Below, one piece after another: positions 1 to 4,792 of a stretch of 5,508 bases of DNA. The notes under the pieces are model-generated. The model was not told the origin of the DNA and ran no database searches. It was given only the letters and a program-made list of their open reading frames with translations. How positions within the stretch are numbered: position 1 is the first letter of the stretch; each line of letters begins with the position of its first letter. Source of the DNA: a bacterium (GTDB taxonomy: Bacteria; Patescibacteriota; Minisyncoccia; UBA6257; 2-01-FULL-56-20); assembly GCA_021817655.1 (NCBI GenBank), contig JAKAGE010000049.1, positions 1-5,508 of the forward strand. Reading direction: 5' to 3'. Made by a program: the position numbers and the translations under genes.

Positions 1-347
1 CCGGTGAAAGTGCCGTCAATATATTGGCCGGCGGGCTTGGGAGCAGGAGCAGGCGCAGGAGCCGGAGCGGGTGCAGGCGCAGGAGCAGGCGCTGTGGCGG
101 CCGAGGATGGTTTTGCGGTCTTCGTCACGCCGGAAGCGGTTGTTGCCGATGATCGCTTCGGCGCCGGTGCGGCCGCGGGTGTTTGCGGCGCCGGCGGCGT
201 CGTTCCTCCTGCCGCGATCGGTGCGCTGTTTTCCGCCGTTGTGGTGCTGTTCGCCAATGGCAGGGCCGATGAAGCGTTCTGATTGCCAAAAATCACATAC
301 AGGGCCGATGCGGCAGCGACACCGAAGGCGAATAAGGTCTTTTTCAT
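1..347 (-). CDS. FMN-binding-domain protein, N-terminal part (truncated by window edge)
   Basis: The reading frame opens at ATG 347-345 and runs off the left edge after 115 codons without a stop. The product starts with Met-Lys-Lys and a hydrophobic stretch (about residues 4-20), an export signal or single N-terminal membrane anchor. Next comes a low-complexity Ser/Thr/Ala/Pro segment with nine Ala-Pro repeats (residues 86-103), and then GQYIDGTFTG (107-116). That last motif matches the usual beginning of the FMN_bind domain (Y-x-D-G-T-Y/F-T-G), which carries FMN in extracytoplasmic electron-transfer proteins, often attached covalently by ApbE. The flavin-attachment region lies outside the window. 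The linker would hold the flavin domain away from the membrane. The start has no clear Shine-Dalgarno. The gene diverges from the sigma-factor gene. The signal and linker are clear; the FMN_bind call rests on about ten residues, so it is likely but not certain. Confidence 0.72.
   Translation of the reverse strand, partial: MKKTLFAFGVAAASALYVIFGNQNASSALPLANSTTTAENSAPIAAGGTTPPAPQTPAAAPAPKRSSATTASGVTKTAKPSSAATAPAPAPAPAPAPAPAPAPKPAGQYIDGTFT
39..92 (-). repeat. Ala-Pro dipeptide-repeat tract
   Basis: A GCAGGN-rich 54-nt low-complexity tract encodes nine consecutive Ala-Pro units on the minus strand (residues 86-103 of the FMN-binding-type protein). Such tracts form extended, rod-like linkers between a membrane anchor and a periplasmic or surface domain. 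Read on the plus strand it gives Gly-Ala repeats, which are an artefact of the opposite strand. Repeat number could vary by slippage. Confidence 0.75.
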
Positions 348-382
348 CGTTCTTGTTCCCTAGTACGTTCTCCGGCCTTCAT

Positions 383-396
383 TTTATGCGCATAAA
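383..396. promoter_or_regulatory. 14-bp perfect palindrome, possible operator
   Basis: TTTATGCGCATAAA is a perfect self-complementary 14-mer. It sits in the AT-rich gap between the divergent FMN-binding-type gene and the sigma-factor gene. Its position suits a dimeric regulator acting on one or both genes. No protein is known to bind it; the role is inferred from symmetry and location. Confidence 0.35.
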
Positions 397-408
397 TGCA
401 TGATTTTA

Positions 409-438
409 TTAGAACAGGCGTATTATGTAAGATATACT
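409..438 (+). promoter_or_regulatory. Possible promoter of the sigma-factor operon
   Basis: TATACT (433-438) resembles a -10 element. A poor -35 match, TTAGAA (409-414), lies 18 nt upstream of it. The predicted +1 is near 445, which would exclude the upstream ATG codons at 400 and 439 and leave a leader of about 18 nt before the ATG at 463. An autoregulated ECF promoter of different consensus is also possible, so this is tentative. Confidence 0.3.
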
Positions 439-462
439 ATGAGCTCACTCATCATCACGCTT

Positions 463-1083
463 ATGCTGGACCAGGACCGTACCGCAGGAGGGGCGACAGA
501 CCCTCTTACCCTTACCGACGAACAGCTTGTCGCCCTTGCCCTCGGGGAGGACCGCTACTTTGAGACGATCGTCGAACGGTACGAGAAGAAGCTTCAATAT
601 TATATCATGCGATTCATCAATTGCAGCGCCGCCGACGCGGAGGACATCATTCAGGATGTGTTCGTGAATGCGTACCGCAACCTCAACGGGTTCGATACTT
701 CGCTCAAGTTTTCGTCGTGGATCTATCGCATTGCGCATAACGAAGCGATCAATCACCTTCGGCGCATCACGGCCCGGCCGGCGATCGTGATGGACGACGA
801 GAAATTCGAGGCGCTCGCTTCGGAGCTGAACGTCGAACATGAGGTGGGGCAGAGCATGGAGCGGGAGCGGATTCGCGAGGCGATCGGGCGGCTCGACGAG
901 AAATATCGCGAAGCGATCGTCCTCCGGTATCTGGAGGACAAGAGCTATGAGGAGATCTCGGACATCCTCCGGAAACCGCTTGGCAGCGTCTCGTCGCTCA
1001 TCACCCGCGCGAAGAGGATCCTGGCAAAAGAGGTCGAACAGCATGCGCCGCCGACGGGCGGAGGCCAGCAGCATCATAGGTAA
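463..1083 (+). CDS. RNA polymerase sigma-70 family (ECF-like) sigma factor
   Basis: This 206-residue protein has the two-domain layout of ECF sigma factors. Region 2 covers about residues 33-101: YFETIVERYEKKL (2.1), then AEDIIQDVFVNAYRNLNGF (2.2), then FSSWIYRIAHNEAINHLRR, the -10 melting and recognition part. A linker follows, then region 4 at about 140-192 (LDEKYREAIVLRYLEDKSYEEI followed by a helix-turn-helix ending in SLITRAKRILAKEV), which reads the -35 element. Length is normal for the family. In-frame ATGs also exist at 400 and 439. I chose 463 because 400-462 is AT-rich and promoter-like and no start has a ribosome site. The stop is followed after 4 nt by a membrane-protein gene, a common arrangement for sigma factors controlled by a membrane anti-sigma partner. 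The sigma assignment is secure; the regulon is unknown. Confidence 0.9.
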   Translation: MLDQDRTAGGATDPLTLTDEQLVALALGEDRYFETIVERYEKKLQYYIMRFINCSAADAEDIIQDVFVNAYRNLNGFDTSLKFSSWIYRIAHNEAINHLRRITARPAIVMDDEKFEALASELNVEHEVGQSMERERIREAIGRLDEKYREAIVLRYLEDKSYEEISDILRKPLGSVSSLITRAKRILAKEVEQHAPPTGGGQQHHR

Positions 1084-1087
1084 GCCC

Positions 1088-1549
1088 ATGTCCGAAACCA
1101 GCAAAAAAATAATCGAGGAGATCCGCGAGCGGCATATCACCCATCGCCCCCGGTGGCAGTTCCTCATCAGGAACGCTTCCGTGTGGATAGCGTTCGGTGC
1201 GGCGGTCGTTCTTGGCGCGCTGTCGGCGAGCATCGAGGAAGCGTTCATTGAGCGGGGGATCGGAGCGGTGCCGGGCGTGTGGAGCGCGGAGTTCATCGGA
1301 TTCATCTGCCAGGGGATGTCGCTTCTCTGGATCGGCTGCGCGGTCATTTTTGTCGTGCTCGCGTTCCTGAATCTCCGCATCACGGGCGACGGGTATCGGT
1401 ACCGGACGCTCTGGATCGTGCTCGGCATCATCCTTATGGTCGCCGCCGTCGCCGCGCTGCTGCGCCATGAAGGCGTCGGGGAGCGTGCGGAGCTGATGTT
1501 CGGTCCGCACGTATCGCCATTCTATGAACAGCGGGCGGACCTTCACTGA
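1088..1549 (+). CDS. Three-helix membrane protein next to the sigma factor, candidate anti-sigma regulator
   Basis: This 153-residue protein has a charged cytoplasmic-looking N-terminus (1-28) with PRWQFLIRN at 21-29. Three hydrophobic segments follow at about 30-48, 73-95 and 108-125. A polar GDGYRYR motif (101-106) lies between helices 2 and 3, and the C-terminal tail is polar. I recognise the PRWxFL plus GYRYR pattern as typical of short uncharacterised membrane proteins found beside sigma factors in Patescibacteria; this rests on pattern memory, not a search. The gene starts 4 nt after the sigma stop with only a weak AGG upstream, so translational coupling is likely. Inferred role: membrane sensor or anti-sigma binding the sigma factor through its N-terminal segment. 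No zinc-finger (HxxxCxxC) anti-sigma motif is present, so any inhibition must work differently. Alternative: an unrelated membrane protein co-transcribed by chance. Confidence 0.8.
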   Translation: MSETSKKIIEEIRERHITHRPRWQFLIRNASVWIAFGAAVVLGALSASIEEAFIERGIGAVPGVWSAEFIGFICQGMSLLWIGCAVIFVVLAFLNLRITGDGYRYRTLWIVLGIILMVAAVAALLRHEGVGERAELMFGPHVSPFYEQRADLH

Positions 1550-1553
1550 TCCG

Positions 1554-2045
1554 ATGGCGACGCCGCGCGCAGAAAAGGAGATCCATCAGGTATTCGACGC
1601 CACGCTGATCCTCAAAGGAGCGCATGCGGCGATCGAGGTGATCGGCGGCGCCCTCTTTTATGTCGTGAGCGGCGAGAGCATCGTCCGGCTCGTCGATTTT
1701 CTTGCGCATGGCGAACTTCTGGAGGACCCCCATGATTTCGTGGCGAATTATTTCCTTGCGACCGCTCAGCATTTCGGGGGCACGGCGCAGGCGTTCGCCG
1801 CGGGATATCTCCTATTCCACGGCATCGTGAACGGTGCGATCGTCGTCGGGTTATGGAAGGAGAAGCGATGGATGTATCCCGCCGCGATCGCGGTGCTTCT
1901 CGCGTTCATCGGTTATCAGCTCTATCTGCTCGCGTTCCATTATTCGTTCTGGCTCACGGCGTTCACCGCGGTCGATGTCGCCGTCATTTTCCTCGTATGG
2001 CACGAGTACGGCGTGCTGAAGCGGATGGGTTCTCTCCCGCGGTGA
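1554..2045 (+). CDS. DUF2127-like integral membrane protein
   Basis: This 163-residue protein has about four hydrophobic helices (roughly 16-38, 79-101, 105-127 and 130-150). Motifs I associate with the DUF2127 family are present: a KGAHAAIEVIGG segment near helix 1 (21-32), the acidic ELLEDPHDF motif in the first loop (54-62), FHGIVNG at 88-94, and YQLYLL in helix 3 (121-126). The family's function is unknown. An upstream ATG at 1524 would overlap the previous gene by 26 nt. I chose 1554 because it lies 4 nt after that gene's stop, matching the spacing of the pair before it, and gives a polar N-terminus. No ribosome site is visible, so coupling to the upstream genes is likely. The 3' end overlaps the convergent gene by 62 nt. 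Confidence 0.82.
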   Translation: MATPRAEKEIHQVFDATLILKGAHAAIEVIGGALFYVVSGESIVRLVDFLAHGELLEDPHDFVANYFLATAQHFGGTAQAFAAGYLLFHGIVNGAIVVGLWKEKRWMYPAAIAVLLAFIGYQLYLLAFHYSFWLTAFTAVDVAVIFLVWHEYGVLKRMGSLPR

Positions 2046-3384
2046 CGGGCGGGTGCGGTCCGGCGCCATTCCTGTCCCGCACGAGCGCTTCGATCCGGTA
2101 GGTCCCCATCTTTTCGGCATCGAGAAATCCGTGCATCGCCGCTTCGGCGAACCAGCCTTCGCTCAGCCGGTCGAACAGCCATTCGTGCGTGTACTGCGGA
2201 TCGTACTGGTCCATTGCGGCGCCCACCTCGAGGAGCCATTCGCGGTTGAAGTCCTCCTGCGAACCGATCGGAGGCGCCATGATGATGGGGATGCCGAGCG
2301 CGCAATAGAAGGAGAGTTCCGAAGGCTTGGTCCAGAGGATGTCCGTTTCCCGGAGTGCCGTGTTGAATTTTGCAAAATAATCCCCGAGGCCGATCGCCCA
2401 CAGCACTTCGACGCCTTCCTTTCCGTCGAACGGCGCGGCAAATCCCATGGCTTTCAGTTCCCGCTCGAAGATGTCCGCGGAACCGCGCCCTGCGCCGGCC
2501 GAAAGGATCACGCGCACCTTCCCGTCCCGAATGCGCTCGCGCAGGCTCTTCACCAGATCGATGCCGATCTCTTTCTGCGCGCCGGCGCCGCCCACGGAGA
2601 ACATGATCGTGAGCGGCCTGCCGGCATCGTGCGGGATGCGCCCGAAATTCTTGCGGATGACGGGGCCGTATTCGCGGATATATTTTCCGGACGGATCGAG
2701 GTTCGCAAGGCGGAGGCGCATGTCGCCTTTCAGCGTCACCATCGAAGGGCCGCCGATGTTCTCCGCGGGGAGCGGGTAGCCCGTAAGATGAATGTTCTTT
2801 TCGGGGACCCCGTACAGCTTCAATCGTTCGAAAACGCGCCCGGTCGAAGCGCAATATTCGATGCGCGAGCGCGCGGGGTCGAGCGATGCCCAATCGCGGG
2901 CAACATCCGCATCGGCCGTCACGCAAAAGATGCTGCCGGGATACCCGAGCTCTTCGGCCATGAATGCCGTCATGAAGAAGGTGGTGACGAGCGGGAGCGG
3001 ATCGCGCCGCAGGCGGCCCACCCAGTCGCTGCCCCATCCGCCGCGGATGAGGGCGAAGATCTGCTTCAGGCTGCCGGTCGGCTTCGAGAGGTCGCGTTTC
3101 GGATAAAAGCTCATGATCCTCTGCAGGCGGTCGTAGAGCGCGAATGCCGCAGTGCCGGCGACCGGCACCCGCTTGAAGCGGGAGAGGAATCCGTAGATCG
3201 CGGACGTATCGGCCCAGACCTCTTTATCTTTCGCAGGAATGCCTTCGTAGTCGTTCGCGTTCAACACCGTTCCGTCCGGGGAAAGGCCGCGAAGCGGATA
3301 TGCCGTCCGCTGGTGTCCGTATCCCATGCTGACCGCCACCACCCACGCTCCGCCGCGTTTCTGCGCCCGCCTTGTTCGAGCCAT
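1984..3384 (-). CDS. GT-B-fold glycosyltransferase-like protein (MurG/MGDG-synthase-like)
   Basis: This 466-residue protein has two Rossmann-like halves. The N-terminal half opens with a beta strand and glycine loop, WVVAVSMGYGHQRTAYPL (14-31), like the acceptor-side loop of MurG and diacylglycerol glucosyl/galactosyltransferases. The C-terminal half has LTIMFSVGGAGAQKEIG (258-274), a second strand RVILSAGAG (291-299), and WTKPSELSFYCALGIPIIMAPPIGSQEDFN (351-380), which corresponds to the donor-binding, helix-capping region of GT28-type enzymes. No signal peptide or clear membrane span is seen, so it is probably cytosolic or peripheral. Donor and acceptor cannot be named. The frame extends upstream to 3597, but MARTRR at 3384 is preferred: the glycine loop follows 20 residues later, and a perfect TATAAT lies 6 nt upstream. 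The last 20 codons overlap the convergent gene and encode a low-complexity basic tail. Confidence 0.78.
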   Translation of the reverse strand: MARTRRAQKRGGAWVVAVSMGYGHQRTAYPLRGLSPDGTVLNANDYEGIPAKDKEVWADTSAIYGFLSRFKRVPVAGTAAFALYDRLQRIMSFYPKRDLSKPTGSLKQIFALIRGGWGSDWVGRLRRDPLPLVTTFFMTAFMAEELGYPGSIFCVTADADVARDWASLDPARSRIEYCASTGRVFERLKLYGVPEKNIHLTGYPLPAENIGGPSMVTLKGDMRLRLANLDPSGKYIREYGPVIRKNFGRIPHDAGRPLTIMFSVGGAGAQKEIGIDLVKSLRERIRDGKVRVILSAGAGRGSADIFERELKAMGFAAPFDGKEGVEVLWAIGLGDYFAKFNTALRETDILWTKPSELSFYCALGIPIIMAPPIGSQEDFNREWLLEVGAAMDQYDPQYTHEWLFDRLSEGWFAEAAMHGFLDAEKMGTYRIEALVRDRNGAGPHPPVTAGENPSASARRTRAIRGK

Positions 3385-3390
3385 ACCTTT

Positions 3391-3396
3391 ATTATA
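3391..3396 (-). promoter_or_regulatory. -10 element placing +1 on the start codon of the glycosyltransferase-like gene
   Basis: Minus-strand TATAAT (3396-3391) is a perfect -10 hexamer in otherwise very GC-rich DNA. Six nucleotides (AAAGGT) separate it from the ATG, so the predicted +1 is the A of the ATG and the mRNA would be leaderless. No convincing -35 lies at 15-19 nt, and there is no TGn extension, so strength may be modest or an activator may be needed. The AGG next to the ATG is too close to act as a Shine-Dalgarno. Confidence 0.5.
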
Positions 3397-3428
3397 GCGT
3401 TCCGGGGCGCTTCCCGTGCGGACCGCCG

Positions 3429-3457
3429 TTGAGGCGGACGGGCAAAGCGGGTATGAT
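3429..3457 (+). promoter_or_regulatory. Sigma-70-type promoter of the ParB-fold gene, predicted leaderless
   Basis: TTGAGG (3429-3434), a 17-nt spacer and TATGAT (3452-3457) fit the vegetative sigma consensus (4/6 and 5/6). Exactly six nucleotides follow before ATG 3464, so the predicted +1 is the start codon. The spacing also supports 3464 over the GTG at 3416, which would lie upstream of the promoter. Confidence 0.6.
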
Positions 3458-3463
3458 GATGGC

Positions 3464-3889
3464 ATGAACGATGGCGCGGCGCGGACGGGCGGGGAGGTCT
3501 TCCTCGTCGACATCGAGGAATTGAAGGAGCATGAAAAGACGAGCGCGGTCCGCGTCGCTTTGGTGCTCGCGTCCCTCGTAATGAAGGGTGCGTTCACGAC
3601 GCCGCTGCTCGTCGACGCCGCCTCGATGACGATCCTTGACGGACATCATCGGTATGCCGCGGCGCGCATTCTCGGCCTTGAACGGGTTCCGTGCTGGTGC
3701 GTTGATTATTTCGATGATGCGTCCGTGGCGCTCGCGCCGCGGCGGCAGGCGATCGCGGTGAGCAAGGAGGAAGTGGTGCGGCGCGGCATGGCGGGCGATC
3801 TCTATCCCCGAAAGACGACGCGCCACGCCTATGAGGTCCCTCCGGCGCCGTTATTCACGCTTCGCGAGCTCCGGCGCAAGAAAAAATGA
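3464..3889 (+). CDS. ParB-like-fold protein resembling free serine kinases (SbnI/SerK type)
   Basis: This 141-residue protein carries the ParB/sulfiredoxin-like core. IEELKEHEKT (17-26) is followed by VALVLASLVMKGAFTTPLLVD (31-51) and the signature LDGHHRYAAARILGLERVP (58-76). The end has SKEEVVRRGMAGDLYPRKTTRH (100-121). The combination H-E-x-T, DGHHR and a late G-x-L-x-P-x-K-T-T-R-H motif is what I associate with SbnI (staphylococcal siderophore locus) and archaeal SerK, which phosphorylate free L-serine to O-phosphoserine using ATP or ADP. By analogy E24 and D59 are candidate catalytic residues. It is much shorter than those enzymes (roughly 240 residues or more), so it is a minimal core. 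True ParB partition proteins are longer and carry a helix-turn-helix domain that is absent here. The kinase role is inferred; a regulator is the alternative. The start is set by promoter geometry, and the stop lies inside the terminator stem. Confidence 0.82.
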   Translation: MNDGAARTGGEVFLVDIEELKEHEKTSAVRVALVLASLVMKGAFTTPLLVDAASMTILDGHHRYAAARILGLERVPCWCVDYFDDASVALAPRRQAIAVSKEEVVRRGMAGDLYPRKTTRHAYEVPPAPLFTLRELRRKKK

Positions 3890-3920
3890 TCCCGAGCCGG
3901 GGGCCGGGATCATTTTTTTT
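3881..3920. terminator. Bidirectional intrinsic terminator between convergent genes
   Basis: A perfect 14-bp stem pairs 3881-3894 (six A then TGATCCCG) with 3905-3918 (CGGGATCA then six T). The loop is GC-rich and can add three more pairs (3896-3898 with 3902-3904). Eight T follow on the plus strand, and the mirrored A run gives a U tract on the minus strand. It can therefore end both the plus gene stopping at 3889 and the minus gene stopping at 3926. The plus gene's TGA stop is part of the stem. Confidence 0.92.
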
Positions 3921-3925
3921 GGCGG

Positions 3926-4210
3926 TTACGCTGCGATCTCCTTCTGCCCTTCGCCGGATTCTTTTTGAGATTCGAGTTTTTCACGTTCGGCTTCGAGCTC
4001 CGCGATCCGCGCCTTCAGCGCATTGAGATCCGCGCCGTCGTTTGCCGATCGCACATATTTTTCCCGGAAAGCATCTGCATTCAGTTCCAGTTCGGCGAGT
4101 TTTTTCGTAAGGTCGGCGGTCATTGTTTTGATCTCCGCGATCCGCGCCTCGCGGATCTCTTCTTCCGATGGTTTTGCCGCCTCGAATTTATTTCTGTTCC
4201 AAAATGCCAT
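3926..4210 (-). CDS. Small coiled-coil protein of unknown function
   Basis: This 94-residue, highly charged protein starts MAFWNRNKF. It continues with a long Glu/Lys/Ala/Leu-rich helical region (about 17-86) whose heptad spacing suggests one or two coiled coils: EIREARIAEIKTMTADLTKKLAELEL, then a short break near VRSANDGADLN, then ALKARIAELEAEREKLES. There is no signal peptide or membrane span. No family is recognised; it could be a dimeric adaptor, a cell-division or nucleoid helper, or a chaperone-like peptide. It is a single-gene unit, diverging from the cupin gene and ending at the shared terminator 36 nt from the convergent gene. The start at 4210 follows an extended -10 promoter by about 24 nt of leader, with no Shine-Dalgarno. 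It is considered real because of its own promoter, its shared terminator and its coherent amphipathic pattern. Confidence 0.75.
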   Translation of the reverse strand: MAFWNRNKFEAAKPSEEEIREARIAEIKTMTADLTKKLAELELNADAFREKYVRSANDGADLNALKARIAELEAEREKLESQKESGEGQKEIAA

Positions 4211-4240
4211 GGCGTTTTTATGGTGATTTTAGTTGGTATC

Positions 4241-4268
4241 ATTATACCATTCGCACAAGGAAAGGCAA
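4241..4268 (-). promoter_or_regulatory. Extended -10 promoter of the coiled-coil gene
   Basis: On the minus strand, TTGCCT (4268-4263), a 16-nt spacer and TATAAT (4246-4241) preceded by TGG form an extended -10 promoter. The predicted +1 is near 4234, leaving a 24-nt leader with no Shine-Dalgarno. An imperfect inverted repeat, GGTAT-N4-ATACC (4235-4248), overlaps the -10 and could be an operator. It lies back to back with the cupin promoter. Confidence 0.55.
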
Positions 4269-4279
4269 AGTGCTATGCT
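4250..4279 (+). promoter_or_regulatory. Promoter of the cupin gene, predicted leaderless
   Basis: TTCGCA (4250-4255), an 18-nt spacer and TATGCT (4274-4279), extended by TGC at 4271-4273, resemble a sigma-70-type promoter. Six nucleotides separate the -10 from ATG 4286, so +1 should fall on the start codon. It overlaps the divergent minus-strand promoter, so the two may compete. Confidence 0.5.
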
Positions 4280-4285
4280 GTACCT

Positions 4286-4681
4286 ATGGCCTACTCGGGA
4301 AATTATCGAAAAGAGGCGGAAGAAAACACGTTCTTCCGGAAGGTGCTTTTTACGGGAACAAAGAGCCAGCTGGTCGTGATGGACATCAAGCCGGGCGAGG
4401 ATGTGGGCGAGGAGACGCACCCGCACGTCGAGCAGACGCTATTTCTCCTGAGCGGCGAAGGGAAGGCGATCCTTGACGGGGAGGAGCGGCCGTTCCGCGC
4501 GGGCGATGTTTTCGTGGTCACGCCGGGGACGAGGCACAATTTCCTGAACACAGGCGGCGATTCGCTGAAGATCGTCACGATCTACGTGCCGGCGAACCAC
4601 ATCGACGGGACTATCCATAAGACGAAGCAGGACGCGGAGGCCGATGCCGCCGACGAGGCCTTCGGGGAAGGCGTCGCGTAG
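4286..4681 (+). CDS. Single-domain cupin protein
   Basis: This 131-residue protein is a single beta-barrel cupin. Motif 1 is GEDVGEETHPHVEQTLFLLSG (37-57), with H45 and H47 as metal ligands. Motif 2 is GDVFVVTPGTRHNFLN (73-88), with P80, G81, H84 and N88 in the conserved positions. The C-terminal IYVPANHIDGTIHKTKQDAEAD (99-120) is a tail I associate with small cupins annotated as mannose-6-phosphate-isomerase-like. It is followed by an acidic Ala/Glu-rich end. The glutamate expected three to four residues after the second histidine is missing (T51/L52 there; E49 is nearby), so the metal site may be altered. Substrate is unknown; sugar binding, small-molecule oxidation or sensing are all possible. 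The frame is open far upstream, but 4286 is chosen because the conserved region begins just after it and a -10 element sits 6 nt before it. It is a single-gene unit. Confidence 0.9.
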   Translation: MAYSGNYRKEAEENTFFRKVLFTGTKSQLVVMDIKPGEDVGEETHPHVEQTLFLLSGEGKAILDGEERPFRAGDVFVVTPGTRHNFLNTGGDSLKIVTIYVPANHIDGTIHKTKQDAEADAADEAFGEGVA

Positions 4682-4685
4682 GGAG

Positions 4686-4713
4686 GGTGCCCGGGTGGAG
4701 GAAGTCAGGACCT
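4686..4713 (+). repeat. Degenerate repeat element, copy 1
   Basis: This copy begins 4 nt after the cupin stop. Its first 15 nt (4686-4700, ggtgcccgggtggag) match 5494-5508 at 13 of 15 positions. Positions 4698-4713 (gaggaagtcaggacct) match 5476-5491 at 14 of 16. The two blocks are adjoining here but in reversed order in the second copy, as expected for a unit of about 30 nt repeated in tandem. A 13-codon GTG frame (4695-4736) runs through it. Confidence 0.5.
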
Positions 4714-4734
4714 GTCTGATAGGTAGGGAAGTAT

Positions 4735-4778
4735 AAACTATATATGACTGTGATATTTTGAGAAGCTATATATAGTTT
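4735..4778. repeat. AT-rich inverted repeat upstream of the NYN gene
   Basis: AAACTATATAT (4735-4745) and ATATATAGTTT (4768-4778) are perfect 11-nt inverted arms around a 22-nt centre. The right arm region also contains the palindrome CTATATATAG (4766-4775), and CTATATAT recurs directly at 4738 and 4766. It lies 15 nt upstream of the NYN promoter -35. It could be an operator, a weak terminator for the cupin transcript (AT-only stem and a poor U tract argue against this), or a mobile-element scar. Confidence 0.6.
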
Positions 4779-4792
4779 TATATCACCCGCGT

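Noticed and set aside
4..403. Plus-strand frames rich in Gly-Ala repeats and an overlapping 110-codon frame
   Set aside because: They are antisense to the FMN-binding-type gene; the Gly-Ala run is the complement of its Ala-Pro linker, and the minus frame has a signal sequence and a recognisable domain start.
445..1546. Long minus-strand frames opposite the sigma factor and membrane protein
   Set aside because: Their products are Arg-rich and without any recognisable motif, whereas the plus-strand proteins have clear sigma domains and membrane helices. Long antisense frames are expected in GC-rich DNA.
2036..2053. CCCGC-N8-GCGGG hairpin at the end of the DUF2127-like gene as a terminator
   Set aside because: Short stem, no T tract on either strand, and expected by chance in GC-rich sequence.
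2053..3432. 459-codon plus-strand frame across the glycosyltransferase-like gene
   Set aside because: No recognisable domain; composition is His/Arg/Ala-rich and shadow-like. The minus-strand frame has two glycine-loop motifs and its own -10.
3464..3889. Chromosome-partition protein ParB
   Set aside because: The ParB-like core is present, but there is no helix-turn-helix or dimer domain and no ParA neighbour; the C-terminal KTTRH motif fits the serine-kinase-like branch better.
4735..4785. H-type pseudoknot formed by the two alternating inverted repeats
   Set aside because: Only 1 nt would have to span an 11-bp stem to reach the second 3' arm, which is not geometrically possible; the pairings are at most mutually exclusive.
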